A DNA stretch of 64,000 bases from positions 15,461,943 through 15,525,942 of the forward strand of contig CM051002.1 of the NCBI GenBank assembly GCA_027704905.1. Reading direction: 5' to 3'. The notes beneath the pieces are model-generated. The model worked only from the letters and a program-made list of their open reading frames with translations. It ran no database searches and was not told the DNA's origin. The stretch is from Muraenolepis orangiensis (Eukaryota > Chordata > Actinopteri > Gadiformes > Muraenolepididae). Made by a program: the position numbers and the translations under genes. Positions 50,161 to 62,481 of this stretch are shown piece by piece; the stretch's first letter is position 1, and the number at the start of each line of letters is the position of its first letter.

Positions 50161-51591
50161 AAGCTCCAGGGTCACATAGGGGAGTACACTGAAGCTCTGC
50201 CCCCAGATGTAGTTTCCACCATATGGCAGGGGAACAAAGCAGTGGCCGAGAAGGATGTGCCATGGATGGTTGCACTGCAACTCTCCTCTGGTGGCGACGA
50301 CGACCCCTCTGTGACGATCTCCACCATCAGCCCAGAGGACATCAGAGCTGCCCAGAAAGAGGATGCATCAATCTATGAGGTGATGACATTGAAGAGGAGG
50401 GGATGGAACCCCAATGACAAAGACAAAAGACAAATGGGTCAAGAGACAAGGAGACTAGTGCATGAATGGAACAGACTCAAACTTGACAAAGGAATTCTGT
50501 ACAGGCAGGCAGGAAAATGGAAACAGCTCGTTCTCCCCAGTAAGCTGAAGTCAACCGTGTTTAAACACCTGCATGATGACATGGGTCATGTGGGGGCTGA
50601 CAAAGTAATCCACCTTGCAAGGCAAAGGTTCTATTGGCCATTCATGCAGCGTGAAATAGAAGACTATGTCATCCGCCAGTGCTCATGTATTAAGCAGAAA
50701 CGACCCACCATCCCAGAAAAGGCACCCATGGGTTCAATCACAACCAGTGCCCCATTTGAGCTTATTTCTATTGATTACCTCCACCTAGAGCCGAGTAAAA
50801 GAGGCATTGAGTACATTTTAGTCCTGGTAGATCACTTTACCCGCTTCGCACAAGCCTACCCGACTAAGAATAAGTCAGGCAAAACTGCAGCTGAGAAAAT
50901 CTTCAGTGATTTTATTCCACGTTTTGCGTACCCTGAAAAGTTACACCACGACCAGGGACGAGAATTTGAGAATAATCTATTCCAGCGACTCCAGCAGCTG
51001 TCTGGCATTTCCAATTCTCGAACTACCCCATACCACCCACAGGGAAACCCTGTGGAAGGCCTGAATAGAACGCTGTTACAGATGCTCCGCACTCTCCAAG
51101 AGGAAAGAAAAGCTGGGTGGAAAGACCATTTGCCCCACATAGTCCATGCGTACAATTGTACGAGACATGAAGCAACCGGCTATTCGCCCTTCTTTCTCCT
51201 CTATGGAAGAGCCCCACGGTTGCCCATTGACTTAGTGTTTGATCTGAGAACTGATGAAGAGATGTCGAATCGACAGGAATTTGCACAGAAATGGGCTTCT
51301 CGGATGCAGGAGGCTTACAGGATCGCCTCAGAGAATAGCCAAAAGTGCTCAGCAAAAAGAAAGAAACACTACGACCGTGGTGTTAAAGGAATTGCACTTC
51401 AGCCAGGAGATTGCGTGCTTGTCAGGAACCTGTCTCACAGAGAAGTGGACCTGGCAAACTCCGTGCTTACTGGGAGGAGAGAGTTCACAGAGTTATTGAA
51501 AGGATGGGAGACGGGTCTGTGTACAAAGTTCAAGCAGAAAAAGGAGACAGAACCATCCGTGTGCTGCACCGTAACCTCCTGCTACCTGTAA
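50161..51591 (+). pseudogene. gypsy integrase
   Basis: The zinc-binding H-H-C-C module is at about 50565-50690 (H-L-H-D-D-M-G-H ... C-S-C). The catalytic core has its first Asp in I-S-I-D-Y-L, the second in H-H-D-Q-G-R-E-F and the Glu in N-P-V-E-G-L-N-R-T. G-Y-S-P-F-F-L-L-Y-G-R-A-P and a basic C-terminal segment follow. The reading frame holds from 50071 through the core. It shifts near 51470, and a second frame carries the expected R-V-I-E-R / V-L-H-R-N-L-L-L-P-V tail to 51782. I saw no chromodomain. Confidence 0.9.
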
Positions 51592-52233
51592 ATGACTTGC
51601 CATTCGAACAAGATGAGCAGCACAGTAGTGACAGCAGTCATGCACAAAAGAAACAAAAAAACAGAGAGACAGACAGACTCACAGCAGAGAAGCAGCTGAG
51701 CAGGAGTCTGATGATTCTGCAGCCTCCGACCGTTACCTGTGTATACAAGGAGGACAGTCAGACATCAGGCGCCTCAACCTGAACCACACAGTAATCTCAG
51801 AGCAGTAGCACCTGAAATCCAACCTCCAAGACAAGCAACAGAACCAGGGGATGTGCAGCAGCAAGAGGAAACTGTTCCAGTTGCAGTGCCAGCATCAGCA
51901 CAAGCACCAACACCAGCTGACACGCTGCCTGCTGCGGATGTTCAGGAACAACCTGTAATGGATGGCAATGAGGGTGATACAGGTCCAGGGGTGCCAGAGG
52001 AGATGGTTGAACCTGACACAGAGCCAGGTAAAGAGGAACTGCCTGTGAGGAGTTCCACCCGGACTGTAAAACCCAGAGAAAGATTCACATATGAACATTT
52101 CGGTCAGCCATCATACCAGCCCTGGAGACCCGGAGCAAACGCCATGTTCACATGTGTTCCTTACCCCATGACCCCTTACCCAGTCCTGCCCGAAACCTAC
52201 TACTACCCTACCCCAACCGTATGGACTTATTAG
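51411..52233 (+). pseudogene. gypsy pol C-terminal extension
   Basis: Two overlapping frames (51411-51782, 51739-52233). The second is Gln/Pro/Glu-rich, then V-K-P-R-E-R-F-T-Y-E-H-F-G-Q-P-S-Y, and ends with a Pro/Tyr-rich tail. Similar tails follow integrase in fish gypsy elements. There is no signal peptide or transmembrane segment, so it is not an envelope gene. Confidence 0.7.
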
Positions 52234-52406
52234 ACAGAGGACTTACAATAGCATAGGATTTGACAGACATTCACTGACTTGACAGACATTGACTAACCCC
52301 AACAAAACTTACCACACACTACACAGACCAGACGGATGACTTTTCCCAGACTATTACCTGACTACTCATTGTTGGTTTAGTTCTAGATGTCAGGAGACAT
52401 CTCTTA

Positions 52407-52419
52407 AAGCAGGGGAGAG
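52407..52419 (+). other. polypurine tract
   Basis: aagcaggggagag directly precedes the 3' LTR and is the expected plus-strand primer site. Confidence 0.85.
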
Positions 52420-52757
52420 TGTAGAGGGTTCAGAAAATGCCTCTATTTAAAGTTTTGCAGTAAAACATACACCCCCCATTCTTTAAGATGATCAGAACTA
52501 CTCTAATAGATTATCAGAACTACCCACATCTTATTAGACTTCCAAGTCAGTAGATGCCGCTCCTGCGCTCCTGTGAACCATAGAGGAAACACTAGTCTTG
52601 GCCCTACCATGCGCAGCTCAGTAATAAACCGCTGCCGGCTGAGCAAGGCATGAGAATGTAACGTGTCTTGTTCTTCATGTTTCACAGATCCACAGTGCAC
52701 CATGCCTGTGTATCACTTGGACCGACCCAGACTCCCCTAGGTCTGAGGCCGGTAACA
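52420..52757 (+). repeat. 3' LTR of the gypsy element
   Basis: Identical to the 5' LTR except C to T in agtttYgcag and T to G in gtcttKttcttc. Confidence 0.95.
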
Positions 52758-53615
52758 CTGACAACAACCTGGCCCTCAACACTAAGAAGACCAAGGAGCT
52801 CATCGTGGACTTCAGGAAGACCAGAGCTGGTGCACACGCCCCCATCCTCATCAACAGAGCGGAGGTCGAGCGTGTCTATAGCTTCAAATTCCTGAGGGTC
52901 CACATCTCTGATGACCTCTCTTGGACCCTCAACACTGCCTCACTGGTAAAGAAGGCTCAGCAGCGTCTCTTCTTCCTGAGGAGACTGAGGAAAGCCCACC
53001 TGTCCTCTCAGATTCTGGTGAACTTTTACCGGTGTGCCATCAAAAGCATACTCACCAACTGCATCACAGTGTGGAATGGCAACTGTTTCCGACCGGGAAG
53101 CGCTGCAGAGGGTGGTGAAAACCGCCAAATGCATCGTTGGATTACCCCTCCCTGCAATGAACACTACCCACCACAATCGGTGTCTGAAGAAGGCACAACA
53201 AAAATGGTGAAAGACACCTCTCACCCCAACCATGGACTGTTTGCCCTCCTCCCCTCCGGGAGGCGCTATAAACCTCTGCTAAATATATCCTATAATAATT
53301 ATACATCACCATCCGATCCGTTTAACTCCGTCGTATAGATGCGCATAAAACAGTTAAGCGAATAATGACATTTTAATGACAACTTTTTGAAGAGGATCTG
53401 ATCATAGGGGCCAAGGTCCCTGTGACCAGCAAATTCCTATGTATCCTAAGCAAGTATCAATGTCTTCGACTGCCTTGCACTGAAATTATAACTACCTACC
53501 TCTACCTATAGTTTACATATTTATTGATAACATACCTGTTACATTTTTACTGTACCTGCCGTATATATTTTTCTTCAACTGTTGATACATACTGCTCACT
53601 ACCCGCTGTATATAC
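52758..53615 (+). pseudogene. Rex1/L2-like LINE, RT C-terminus right of the gypsy insertion
   Basis: It continues with D-N-N-L-A-L-N-T-K-K-T-K-E-L-I-V-D-F-R-K, then Y-S-F-K-F-L, L-S-W-T-L-N-T-A-S-L-V-K-K-A-Q-Q-R, F-Y-R-C-A-I-K-S-I-L-T, and the terminal L-L-P-S-G-R-R-Y. The stop is at 53338. A frame slip lies near 53090. The 3' UTR follows and is itself interrupted at 53615. Confidence 0.88.
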
Positions 53616-53959
53616 TGTGACGCTTTAGCGGTGGTAGCCAGCTTGATACAGAAGACTGAGACAATGTTCTTATTTGATAGCCAAACTTGCCCACATTTAT
53701 TCCCTGCCGCAGCTCACAACTAACGGCAAGTCTCACACACACACAACTCCCCCTGTCTTTTCCCCCCCTCTCCTCCAACTCCCGTTCTAACTCACTCATG
53801 TTCACACGCAACCCGCTCCCCCTCCCCCTAGCGCTCGCAGCCAATGACCCTCTATAGTGGACACTTCCCCCCAAACACATGCAGGTAAACACACACACAC
53901 ATACAACACCCAATGAACTCCCAAACCCCCTTTGTCCTGGAGAGAGACCCAGCGTTACA
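53616..53959 (-). mobile_element. solo LTR, minus strand
   Basis: 344 bp with inverted ends (tgtgacgct ... agcgttaca). It is flanked by a 4-bp duplication ATAC (53612-53615 and 53960-53963). On the minus strand a GGAATAAATG poly(A) signal precedes the end by about 100 bp, which sets the orientation. No internal domain remains, so it arose by LTR-LTR recombination. Confidence 0.8.
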
Positions 53960-54240
53960 ATACATTTATATATATTTATCCTGTTTTTCATAATTGCATA
54001 CCCCTGATCACTGCCTGTTGAATACTTGTATACTTACCTGTATATTTTTATACCTATTATTATGCACATATCTCATACATAATTAATCTTATTACTGTTT
54101 TTATACCTAGTAGACTGTCTTTTAGCATGCACTTACCATGCACTTTACAATGCACTTACTGCAACATTTACACTCTGCTTAGATGCCAAATTATTTTCGC
54201 TGTACTGTACAATGACAATAAATTGCAATTTAATCTAATC
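53960..54240 (+). mobile_element. Rex1/L2-like LINE 3' UTR, final piece
   Basis: It contains repeated gcacttac words and gtacaatgacaataaattgc, a typical LINE end with a short tail at 54230-54240. Confidence 0.65.
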
Positions 54241-55074
54241 TATAACAATGTGTTCCAGCTGCTGAGGCCAATTGGTCGCTTGATTGGGCGCCATGTTGTG
54301 CCCCCCGCTGTAATTGATCCCCCTGGGATCTACCCGACTTAAGGCTGTCGAAGACCGACGTCGGGGCTTGACCATTGCGCACCTTACCAAGAACCATCCT
54401 GACGAAGACCGACGTCGGTCTTCGGCAGATGGCTCCCAACGGTCTCGCGAGTTCACTGTGAACCATATGGCTCCCTCCTGCTCGAGTACCTTGGACTACT
54501 TGTCTCCAGCTCCATCTACGTCGCGTCTCGTCCAACCCCCCCGCCCCAAGGACCCTCTCCGCGCTCCACCCTCTGGACCATCTCCCCGTGTACCTCGTAA
54601 CCTATCCAATCCTACCCTGTGGTTTTTGTGTTTATTGTATTGTTTCAGTAAAGCCATTATCCGTTGTTTTGGGTGTCCTGTCTCTTCTTCTGGGTTCTCT
54701 GGCACATTTGGCTCGCCGGTCTTGTCACCTGGATACACCTTCTAATAAACCTGTTGACTGTTGTTTAAGGTTTGATGAGTTGACAGATACTCTCTGTCAA
54801 CATTGAGTGAAAGGATTGTACACTTGCATACTTCTCATGCATCTCTGTCTTTCTCTCTCTCACGCCGTGCTTATCATACAGTGTTAAAGTCAGTACCCAA
54901 ATTGTTAGGGTCACCTGGATACACCTTCCAATAAATGTGTTGACTGTTTGGAGGTTGAAGGTTTGAGAATGTTTAAGGACGCATTTTTCAGTGCTCCTCC
55001 CAGTGTGTGTGTGTGGTGACGGCTGGTTTAACCTGTGGGCCTTGACGTGTGCAGCCTCTGACTGCACACGTGTG
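54241..55074. other. unassigned sequence with internal direct repeats
   Basis: Contains two copies of gtcacctggatacaccttc plus aataaa (54725, 54910). A 46-bp segment at 54820-54865 also occurs at 45270-45315. A perfect 22-bp palindrome centred on gacgtc lies at 54403-54424. It could be part of an unrecognised LTR. No gene is supported. Confidence 0.4.
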
Positions 55075-55076
55075 TG

Positions 55077-55204
<128 letters not shown>

Positions 55205-55307
55205 CCTTCGTATACAGGTGACAGCCCCATCTTTGGCCACTTCCTGTTTCCCCCCCATGTGTTGCCTGTGTGGCCGATTTATTATCGCTCCCCTGAATCC
55301 TGTGTGG

Positions 55308-55430
55308 CTCATCTCATCTCATCTCATCTCATCTCATCTCATCTCATCTCATCTCATCTCATCTCATCTCATCTCATCTCATCTCATCTCATCTCATCTC
55401 ATCTCATCTCATCTCATCTCATCTTATCTC
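55308..55430. repeat. (ATCTC)n pentanucleotide repeat
   Basis: Roughly 24 copies with one atctt variant at the end. Confidence 0.95.
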
Positions 55431-56545
55431 TCTGCTGGCATTTAAGCTCTCCATGCCAGAGTCTCCTTGCCAGATGGTCTCAACCATGAAGCCACGTCTG
55501 TTTGCCTGAAGATTTTGCTCTTGTTTGAATTATTTCTTGTGACAGACGTTTTGCTTTATGTACTTTTGCTCATGCCCTTCTTGCTCCTGCATTTTGTAGA
55601 CTTTTTATGTTTTAACTAAGGTCACTCTTTTGTGGCTGACCAGTGTTTTTTGCCCTTGTATCGCTGCTGCCCATTCAGGACACTCTAAGGACAGCCCTCA
55701 GTGTAAGGGGTCTGGTCTCTGCTGGGGTGGAACTGGTTGGTATATCACCATTGGCATACAGCCTGCTAACAGACAAATGCAATTTGTATTATTATAAGGC
55801 TACAGTACAACTGCAGTATGCATTTATTAACTTGAATTAGAATCATGGTCCGCTAATGTGATATTCGGACGAGGAGAGTTAGCGAGCAATAATTGAAAAA
55901 TGTTTTACTGGTAGTGTGTACATGTATTGCGTTGGCAAATCTTCATGAATCGTTATTTAATTAATTATTTCCTTCATTTTGGTTTATGACCAAACTACAC
56001 AAATTAAAATAGAACCTTTCTATCAACCCCTGGACACTAGAGTTAGGTGCTAGCTAGCTCTTATCATCTTTAGACTTTCCACTGATATGTGATTTAGTTC
56101 TTATCTAAGAGGAAAAGTGCGTGGAAAGGTAGTTTAAAAATGAGAGGAAGGTAAAGTTACAATGAATGATGAGCAGGAGGATGAGCGGATGAGAGAGAGA
56201 TGGTACAGTATAAAGACGTGGAGAGGTGTTTGGAACAAAACAACAAGGATGGGGAGGTCAGAGGAATGGAGGGAGGAGGAGAGGACATTGGGCGGTCAAG
56301 CAGAGTGACTCAACCTTCTGACCATGCAGGAATGTGTTTTTTTCCTGGGAGGGAGATGGAGAGAGGGGGGGGAGGGAGAGAGCGATAGAGAGAGAGTGTG
56401 ATTATCTGGCAAATTCAAGCAAAAGGAGATAACCTTTTATTTTTTAATGAGGAAAAAAATAATTGAGTTAAGCAGTTTAACGAGCCAAGCAGGAGTTCGA
56501 CGGGACAGCTAATACTTAAGGAGAAGCTGATTGGCCCTCCTTGGG
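55431..56545. other. intergenic with a short purine tract
   Basis: 56185-56395 is GA-rich. No supported gene. Confidence 0.4.
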
Positions 56546-56547
56546 AA

Positions 56548-56677
<130 letters not shown>

Positions 56678-56721
56678 GGTGGGTGTATGTGTTTTGGAAT
56701 TAAGTCACACAGCAGTGCCTT

Positions 56722-56801
56722 AAAGTCTTAGTCTATCAACATTAAATCAAAGTAACAAAATCAAATCAAAGTTTGATTTAATGTTGATAGACTAAGACTT
56801 T
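56722..56801. repeat. 30-bp perfect inverted repeat, 20-nt loop
   Basis: The arms at 56722-56751 and 56772-56801 are exact complements (starting aaagtcttagtctatcaaca). A run of T follows the right arm. The shape resembles a short-hairpin RNA or a minimal MITE. No promoter motif is identified. Confidence 0.9.
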
Positions 56802-56809
56802 TTTTTAAA

Positions 56810-57880
56810 TCTCCTGGTCTGCTGTAATGAGTCGTTACAGTAAGGTATGGCTCTGTAGCTCTAGAACCAACTGTCTGTAGTTAGAAGGCTACTGGTAGGC
56901 TACTGGTGGTATTGTTACATGAGTTGACCAGAAAAAAACCCGTTTGTATAGTGCAATGTCATAGTGTGAATGTGAGTCAGCTGACTAATATATTCACAAA
57001 TGTCTAGTTAGGTAGCTGTCAATCAGTTTACCCTTTGAATGGGTCAACCTAGCCATCATGGCAACAATTGCCCCTCCTGAGAGATTTGGCAGGAGCCACC
57101 ACTGTTCCCATGGAGAAAGTACCATTTTCAGGGAGGGGAGGGCCGTGTGGCCGGTTTGCCACGGAGGGGTCACGGTTCGAACATTTTCAGTACAGTCCAA
57201 AAGTGTTGAGATGAAAGGTAAGTAAGAGATGCTGGAGATGCTAGAGATGATAGACCTTTTGGCTATGATTGGAGATTATATCAATTATTCAGACGATGGA
57301 TCTGTTGTTGCAGATGTTAGAGATGTGGCAGATGTTTGAGGTGATAGAGGTGGAGATGTTGGCAACATTAGCAGATGATAAAAATGCTAGAAATGTTAAA
57401 GATGTTCCAGATCCATCAAACTATACTATGAAATGTGTTAAACACCAAACTTTACTTGGCATGCCAGGGTTCAATAAGCTTGATGTTGGTGTAGTCCCTC
57501 TTTAGCCCCGTGTGTGTGGGGGGGGTAATCTCTCTACACGGCTGGCTCACTGCATGCTGGGTAGAAAGGGATTAGAACCCAGCAGGGCTCAAAAAACCCT
57601 CGGTTCTGCCCCCACAAACAGCAGGTGGGTGGGGGGTTCAGATCAGGTTCAAATATCTGTGTTTCCTTAAATTCCAAGACCCAACCACTAATACTATTAT
57701 TAACCCCCACACTTAAACCTTACTCTTAATCATAATCTTTATGGTTAAACCATAACGTTTGGCTAAACCATAACTGTTAACATTCAACCCTAACCTTAAC
57801 CATTAACCATCAAAGGTGCTTGCACACTGGCCCAACAAAACCCAACACCCAACTCCCGTGTTGTTCATGTTGGCCCGATT
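56810..57880. other. intergenic, no gene seen
   Basis: An imperfect aaccataac/ttaaccat repeat lies near 57715-57805. No supported gene. Confidence 0.4.
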
Positions 57881-57881
57881 G

Positions 57882-57931
57882 TTGGTGATTGTTGGTGATT
57901 GTTGGTGATTGTTGGTGATTGTTGGTGTTGG
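57882..57931. repeat. 10-bp tandem repeat (gttggtgatt)
   Basis: Five near-perfect copies. Confidence 0.95.
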
Positions 57932-58004
57932 CTGTACTCATCACAACTCAGAGAAACAGTGGATATAGTTCCCAGTTGGCGACACGCTCACTCTCCACCT
58001 CTTC

Positions 58005-58711
<707 letters not shown>

Positions 58712-59224
58712 TCACTATGTACCCTCACTCTCTCTTTTAATGTTGATGCTTTGCTTTTCTGCTTTTCAGATTTTTTCAGGAAGTTTCAGATCGAGCAACA
58801 AGTGACATTTCCTGTCATGTGATGTCTGTATGGTTCTTGGGACATGTATGTCCATACAGCTTTTCAGTTAAACCGGTTAAACAGTTGATTTGTATGCAGT
58901 TTGAATAATGCATGGCTTAAATCAAATGCATTCTTATTCTTATTCATATTATTCTTATTATTAAAGGTGCACCTGTGGCAGCACTGGTCAGCTACACCTG
59001 TAGAGGTCAGGTAATGGTCAGTGTTTTTCATATCAGACAGGAGGGGACTATTTGCTTGCGATTCAGACCATCATTTGGCTGATGCAAAGCGGTGCTGATT
59101 TGTATCCTTAGAGTGTGTATTGTTTATTTATATTTGTCCTTGCAATATCGGTTTTCTGACTGATGTTGTGTGTTTGTGTCATGCTGTGTTTTTGGGTATT
59201 GCCTAAACAAAATACCCTGCATTT
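58712..59224. other. intergenic, no gene seen
   Basis: Nothing supported. Confidence 0.4.
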
Positions 59225-59225
59225 A

Positions 59226-59395
59226 TGTGTATGTATGTATGTATGTATGTATGTATGTATGTATGTATGTATGTATGTATGTATGTATGTATGTATGTAT
59301 GTATGTATGTATGTATGTATGTATCTATGTATGTATCTATGTGTGTGTGTATGTATGTATGTATGTATGTATGTATGTATGTATGTATGTATCTA

Positions 59396-59426
<31 letters not shown>

Positions 59427-59447
59427 ATGTATGTATGTATGTATGTA

Positions 59448-59482
<35 letters not shown>

Positions 59483-59483
59483 A

Positions 59484-59556
<73 letters not shown>

Positions 59557-59653
59557 ATGTATGTGTGTGGTGCGTGCGTGCGTGCGTGCGTGCGCGCGCG
59601 CGCGCGTGTGTGTGCGCGTGCGCGCGTGCGCGCGTGTGTGTGTGTGTGTGTGT
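59226..59653. repeat. (ATGT)n with GT blocks and an alternating GC end
   Basis: Tetranucleotide atgt array broken by GT blocks. It ends in gcgcgc/gtgcgc alternation at 59575-59640, a Z-DNA-prone stretch. Confidence 0.95.
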
Positions 59654-59659
59654 AAGATA

Positions 59660-60360
59660 ATGCCCTTCTATCGTGTAGTGTGTGCCGTCTAAACAAGTGG
59701 GATTATTCCTTACATAACAGCCTAAAGAAACATGGGATTTCATGGAATATGCCCCACACACATCTATGTGTGTTGTTTTTCTTTGTGCCTGCTTGCCTGT
59801 TTGTCTGTGCTTTTTTAAATGCCATCAAACTATTCTTCAAAATTGCAAATCACTCTTTAGTGTTTACATTATTATGAATCGCTTTCTCCCGCAACAAGTA
59901 ACTCGTACCTCCCTTTCCCCCAGGGATTGGTGCAGGTTTGTACTTTGGCGTACATTCTTTATAATAATATTAGGACATCCCATCATGCTTTTTAGCTTAA
60001 TTTCTGGTCCTTCCAAATCATAAAAAAATTAGAGTAGTCCTCATTTCCATAGCTCTGTCTGATAGTATGGTATATTTCTGTAGCATTCCCAGTGATTAGT
60101 ATTGTAATATTTATCCTTTCACTTCACAAACGTTTCACAAAAGCACAGCCAAGATCTCCACTTTCAAGCCCCTTTCTGTTTTTTTCCGTGCTCTGGTTTG
60201 CTGCCACACCACAAAACATGCAAGGTAACACTCCTGCCCATAAGCAAGGCAAGGGCACTACATCTGGAGTTGGTTCCCAGGGGCTTCCCTGTGGCACTGC
60301 TCCTAGCTCCCTAGCTAGGATGGGTTGATTAATAATGTACATCCAAATATCTTATCTGCG
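59660..60360. other. intergenic, no gene seen
   Basis: Nothing supported. Confidence 0.4.
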
Positions 60361-60364
60361 ATGG

Positions 60365-60450
60365 CTGCGGACTGCGGTCATTGGGGATTGATCCCGGAAC
60401 CCTTTTTTGGGGGCTGGGAATAGGACGCTCTAACCACTAGAATGTCCCCC
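60365..60450 (-). mobile_element. tRNA-derived SINE head
   Basis: The minus strand reads ctagtggttagagcgtccta, then gggttccgggatcaatcccc, tRNA A- and B-box-like with an elongated variable region. It fits a SINE or tRNA pseudogene. Confidence 0.5.
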
Positions 60451-60865
60451 CTCGTTATTGGTAATAGCAGGCGGCCTGTGTGCTTTAAGCGTCGCTCAGA
60501 TTAAATAAGAAGGGCTACTTTGCATCTCAAACAAAGTGGCCCATTCTGAGTCTAATCCTTGGAGTGTGTACCATTTGGCTCGCCAAACAAGTCAAATTCT
60601 CACCATGGCTCTCGCTTTCCAGCCCAAACCCACTGACACTGCGGTCAGAAGCCATGAGGTCAGCCTTGTCACATGGTTATGTCGGTGTGTTCCATTGCTC
60701 CATTGAATTGTGACCACTTCCATTGACTCTCATGTTCCCATTTTGGTATAACAACACCAAAGCGTCATATATCTAGCATTAGCGTAATGCAAACTATGTA
60801 AACCATACCGTACGATATGTATTTACAGATTTATGATATCTGTAACGAGAGTTAAACGTTTCACG

Positions 60866-60887
60866 GGGGGGGGGGGGGGGGGGGGTG
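60866..60887. repeat. poly-G run
   Basis: About 21 consecutive G. Confidence 0.95.
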
Positions 60888-61680
60888 TGCAGCGGTACAC
60901 TCCCACTTTAAGAGTTCATGCTAGTTAACTTCTAAAACACGGATTGTTTGCAGACAATAAAAACCTGTTATCAGTGATTTGGCACTACCCTAGGGTTACT
61001 CTTTCTTGCTTTCTTTCTTTATGACATTATTTATCTCTGTCTTTATTTCCTTCTTTCAGTCTTTCAGTTTTCCTTCTTTGTTTGGGTCTGCCTTTCTTAA
61101 TTATTTATTTTTAACCTTATTTCGATCTCTCTTTCTCTTTCCTTTTCTGTCTGTCTTCCTTCTTGTTTCCATGCATAGGCATAAATGGCAGGAGGTAATT
61201 TGATTTTCTTATCTGTTTTCCTCAGGGATTGTTTTTAGCCGTCCATACGCTATGATCCTCTACTCTGTAGCCTATTGTCTGTATAGCCTGCATTTAGCGT
61301 GGTCATTTTCTGCTAAAGGTAACTAGTTTTTCATACAGTAGCAAACCAGTACGCTGCATGGATACACAAGCAGAACATCTACATCCATAGCTCATCTGTA
61401 CATCTGTAGAACACATCAGCAGATTGTCTAGAGTGTTTGTTTTTTCAAGTGTTTGGCAACCTGTGAGCTATCAAACAGTAGATTTTGCTTATCAACTTGC
61501 TTCGTGTCTAATTCACCATTTGTCACTTCCCTTTGTTTGATTTACATATTGTGTAAAATCTAGAGCGCCAACTTCATTGTACTTTCTTCCAGAGCACTGG
61601 TTCTGCTCTTGTTCTTGCTCTTGCTGCTTGGTAGGAAGGAAATGCAGTTATAATTTCTGATAGCTAGTAGTTACTATGCC
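60888..61680. other. intergenic, pyrimidine-rich part
   Basis: 61000-61175 is rich in tttc/cttt words. No supported gene. Confidence 0.4.
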
Positions 61681-61684
61681 TACC

Positions 61685-61745
61685 TATGTTGAATGCACTT
61701 ATTGTGTAAGTGGCGTTTGGATAAAAACCGTCTGCTAAATGACTG
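61685..61745 (+). mobile_element. SINE tail remnant
   Basis: ggcgtttggataaaaaccgt then ctgctaaatgac is a variant of the widespread teleost SINE end gctttggataaaagcgtctg. Confidence 0.5.
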
Positions 61746-61849
61746 TCATGTTGTGTAAAGCTCATACGGGCCCAGGATTACAAAAAACATGTACCTTAAA
61801 TACAGAAGGTGGGTGAGTGAGTGTTAAGAGTATAAGGCTGAGGAGAACA

Positions 61850-62195
61850 AACTGTCTCTCGACACGGCGTGCGCGGAAGCGAGTGTTGCGGGAGCGCGCC
61901 TCGCGTGTGTGGGTGTGAGTGTGTGTGTGTGTGTGTGTGTGAGTGTGTGAGTGGTCCTATACGACGCTTCCGCTTTGTTAGAGGCAGGCCGGTGTTTTTC
62001 CACTGCTGTCTTCGGTCCCCCCTTTTTTTTTTTTTTACAATACTTATAAATAAAAAGTACCGTCGCGCCGCCTTTAGTCGCTCGCGCAGACCGACACGAG
62101 ACACCGACGAAGAGAGACAAGCGCGCCTTTAACGGAGATAGGCCTACACACACACAACAAAAGGACACCATTAAGCAACCGTGATCGTCTAACAG
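61850..62195 (+). promoter_or_regulatory. CpG-rich segment, possible first exon with donor
   Basis: CpGs are dense around 61865-61905 and 62060-62130, unlike the surroundings. A plausible 5' splice donor (acag/gtaacg) lies at 62195/62196. There is no downstream coding exon I can recognise. It may be the 5' UTR of a gene extending right, or just a CpG-rich repeat. Confidence 0.35.
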
Positions 62196-62278
62196 GTAAC
62201 GGAACATCACCGACACTATGATCTATAGTCTTAGGATGGAGTTCGTTTCTAAGAAGGTCGGGCAACATTATTGGCGCG

Positions 62279-62332
62279 GGGGGGGGGGCGGCGGGGGGGG
62301 GGGGGGGGGGGGAGCGAGGGGGGGGTGGGGGG
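62279..62332. repeat. G-rich tract
   Basis: Runs of 7-18 G broken by cggc and agcgag. Strong G-quadruplex potential. Confidence 0.95.
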
Positions 62333-62481
62333 CAGAGGTTGAATAAACCCTGGATCATATCTGTAAAAAAAAAAAAAAGATGTGGTCCTCTTGTCTCAGT
62401 GTTTATAGACCTATACTTGGGTTGGCGTTTTTTTTCCAATTAATTGTAGTTAATACGCGATGGGAGATGTTTTTAGTTTTG

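Larger units (their letters stand above)
45760..52757 (+). mobile_element. Ty3/gypsy LTR retrotransposon, complete length but broken ORFs
   Basis: 6998 bp with two 338-bp LTRs that differ at only two bases by eye. Other parts are a Pro-type primer site, gag, protease, RT, RNase H, integrase and an extra 3' ORF, a polypurine tract, and a 4-bp target duplication CTGA (45756-45759 and 52758-52761). The host LINE frame closes over the empty site exactly. Frame breaks lie near 46930, 48830, 49775, about 50010 and 51470. In-frame stops lie at 47283, 48515 and about 49880. Confidence 0.95.

Noticed and set aside
51739..52233. Envelope gene of a retrovirus
   Set aside because: There is no signal peptide, transmembrane segment or Cys-rich surface region. 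It is the Pro-rich tail that follows integrase in gypsy elements.
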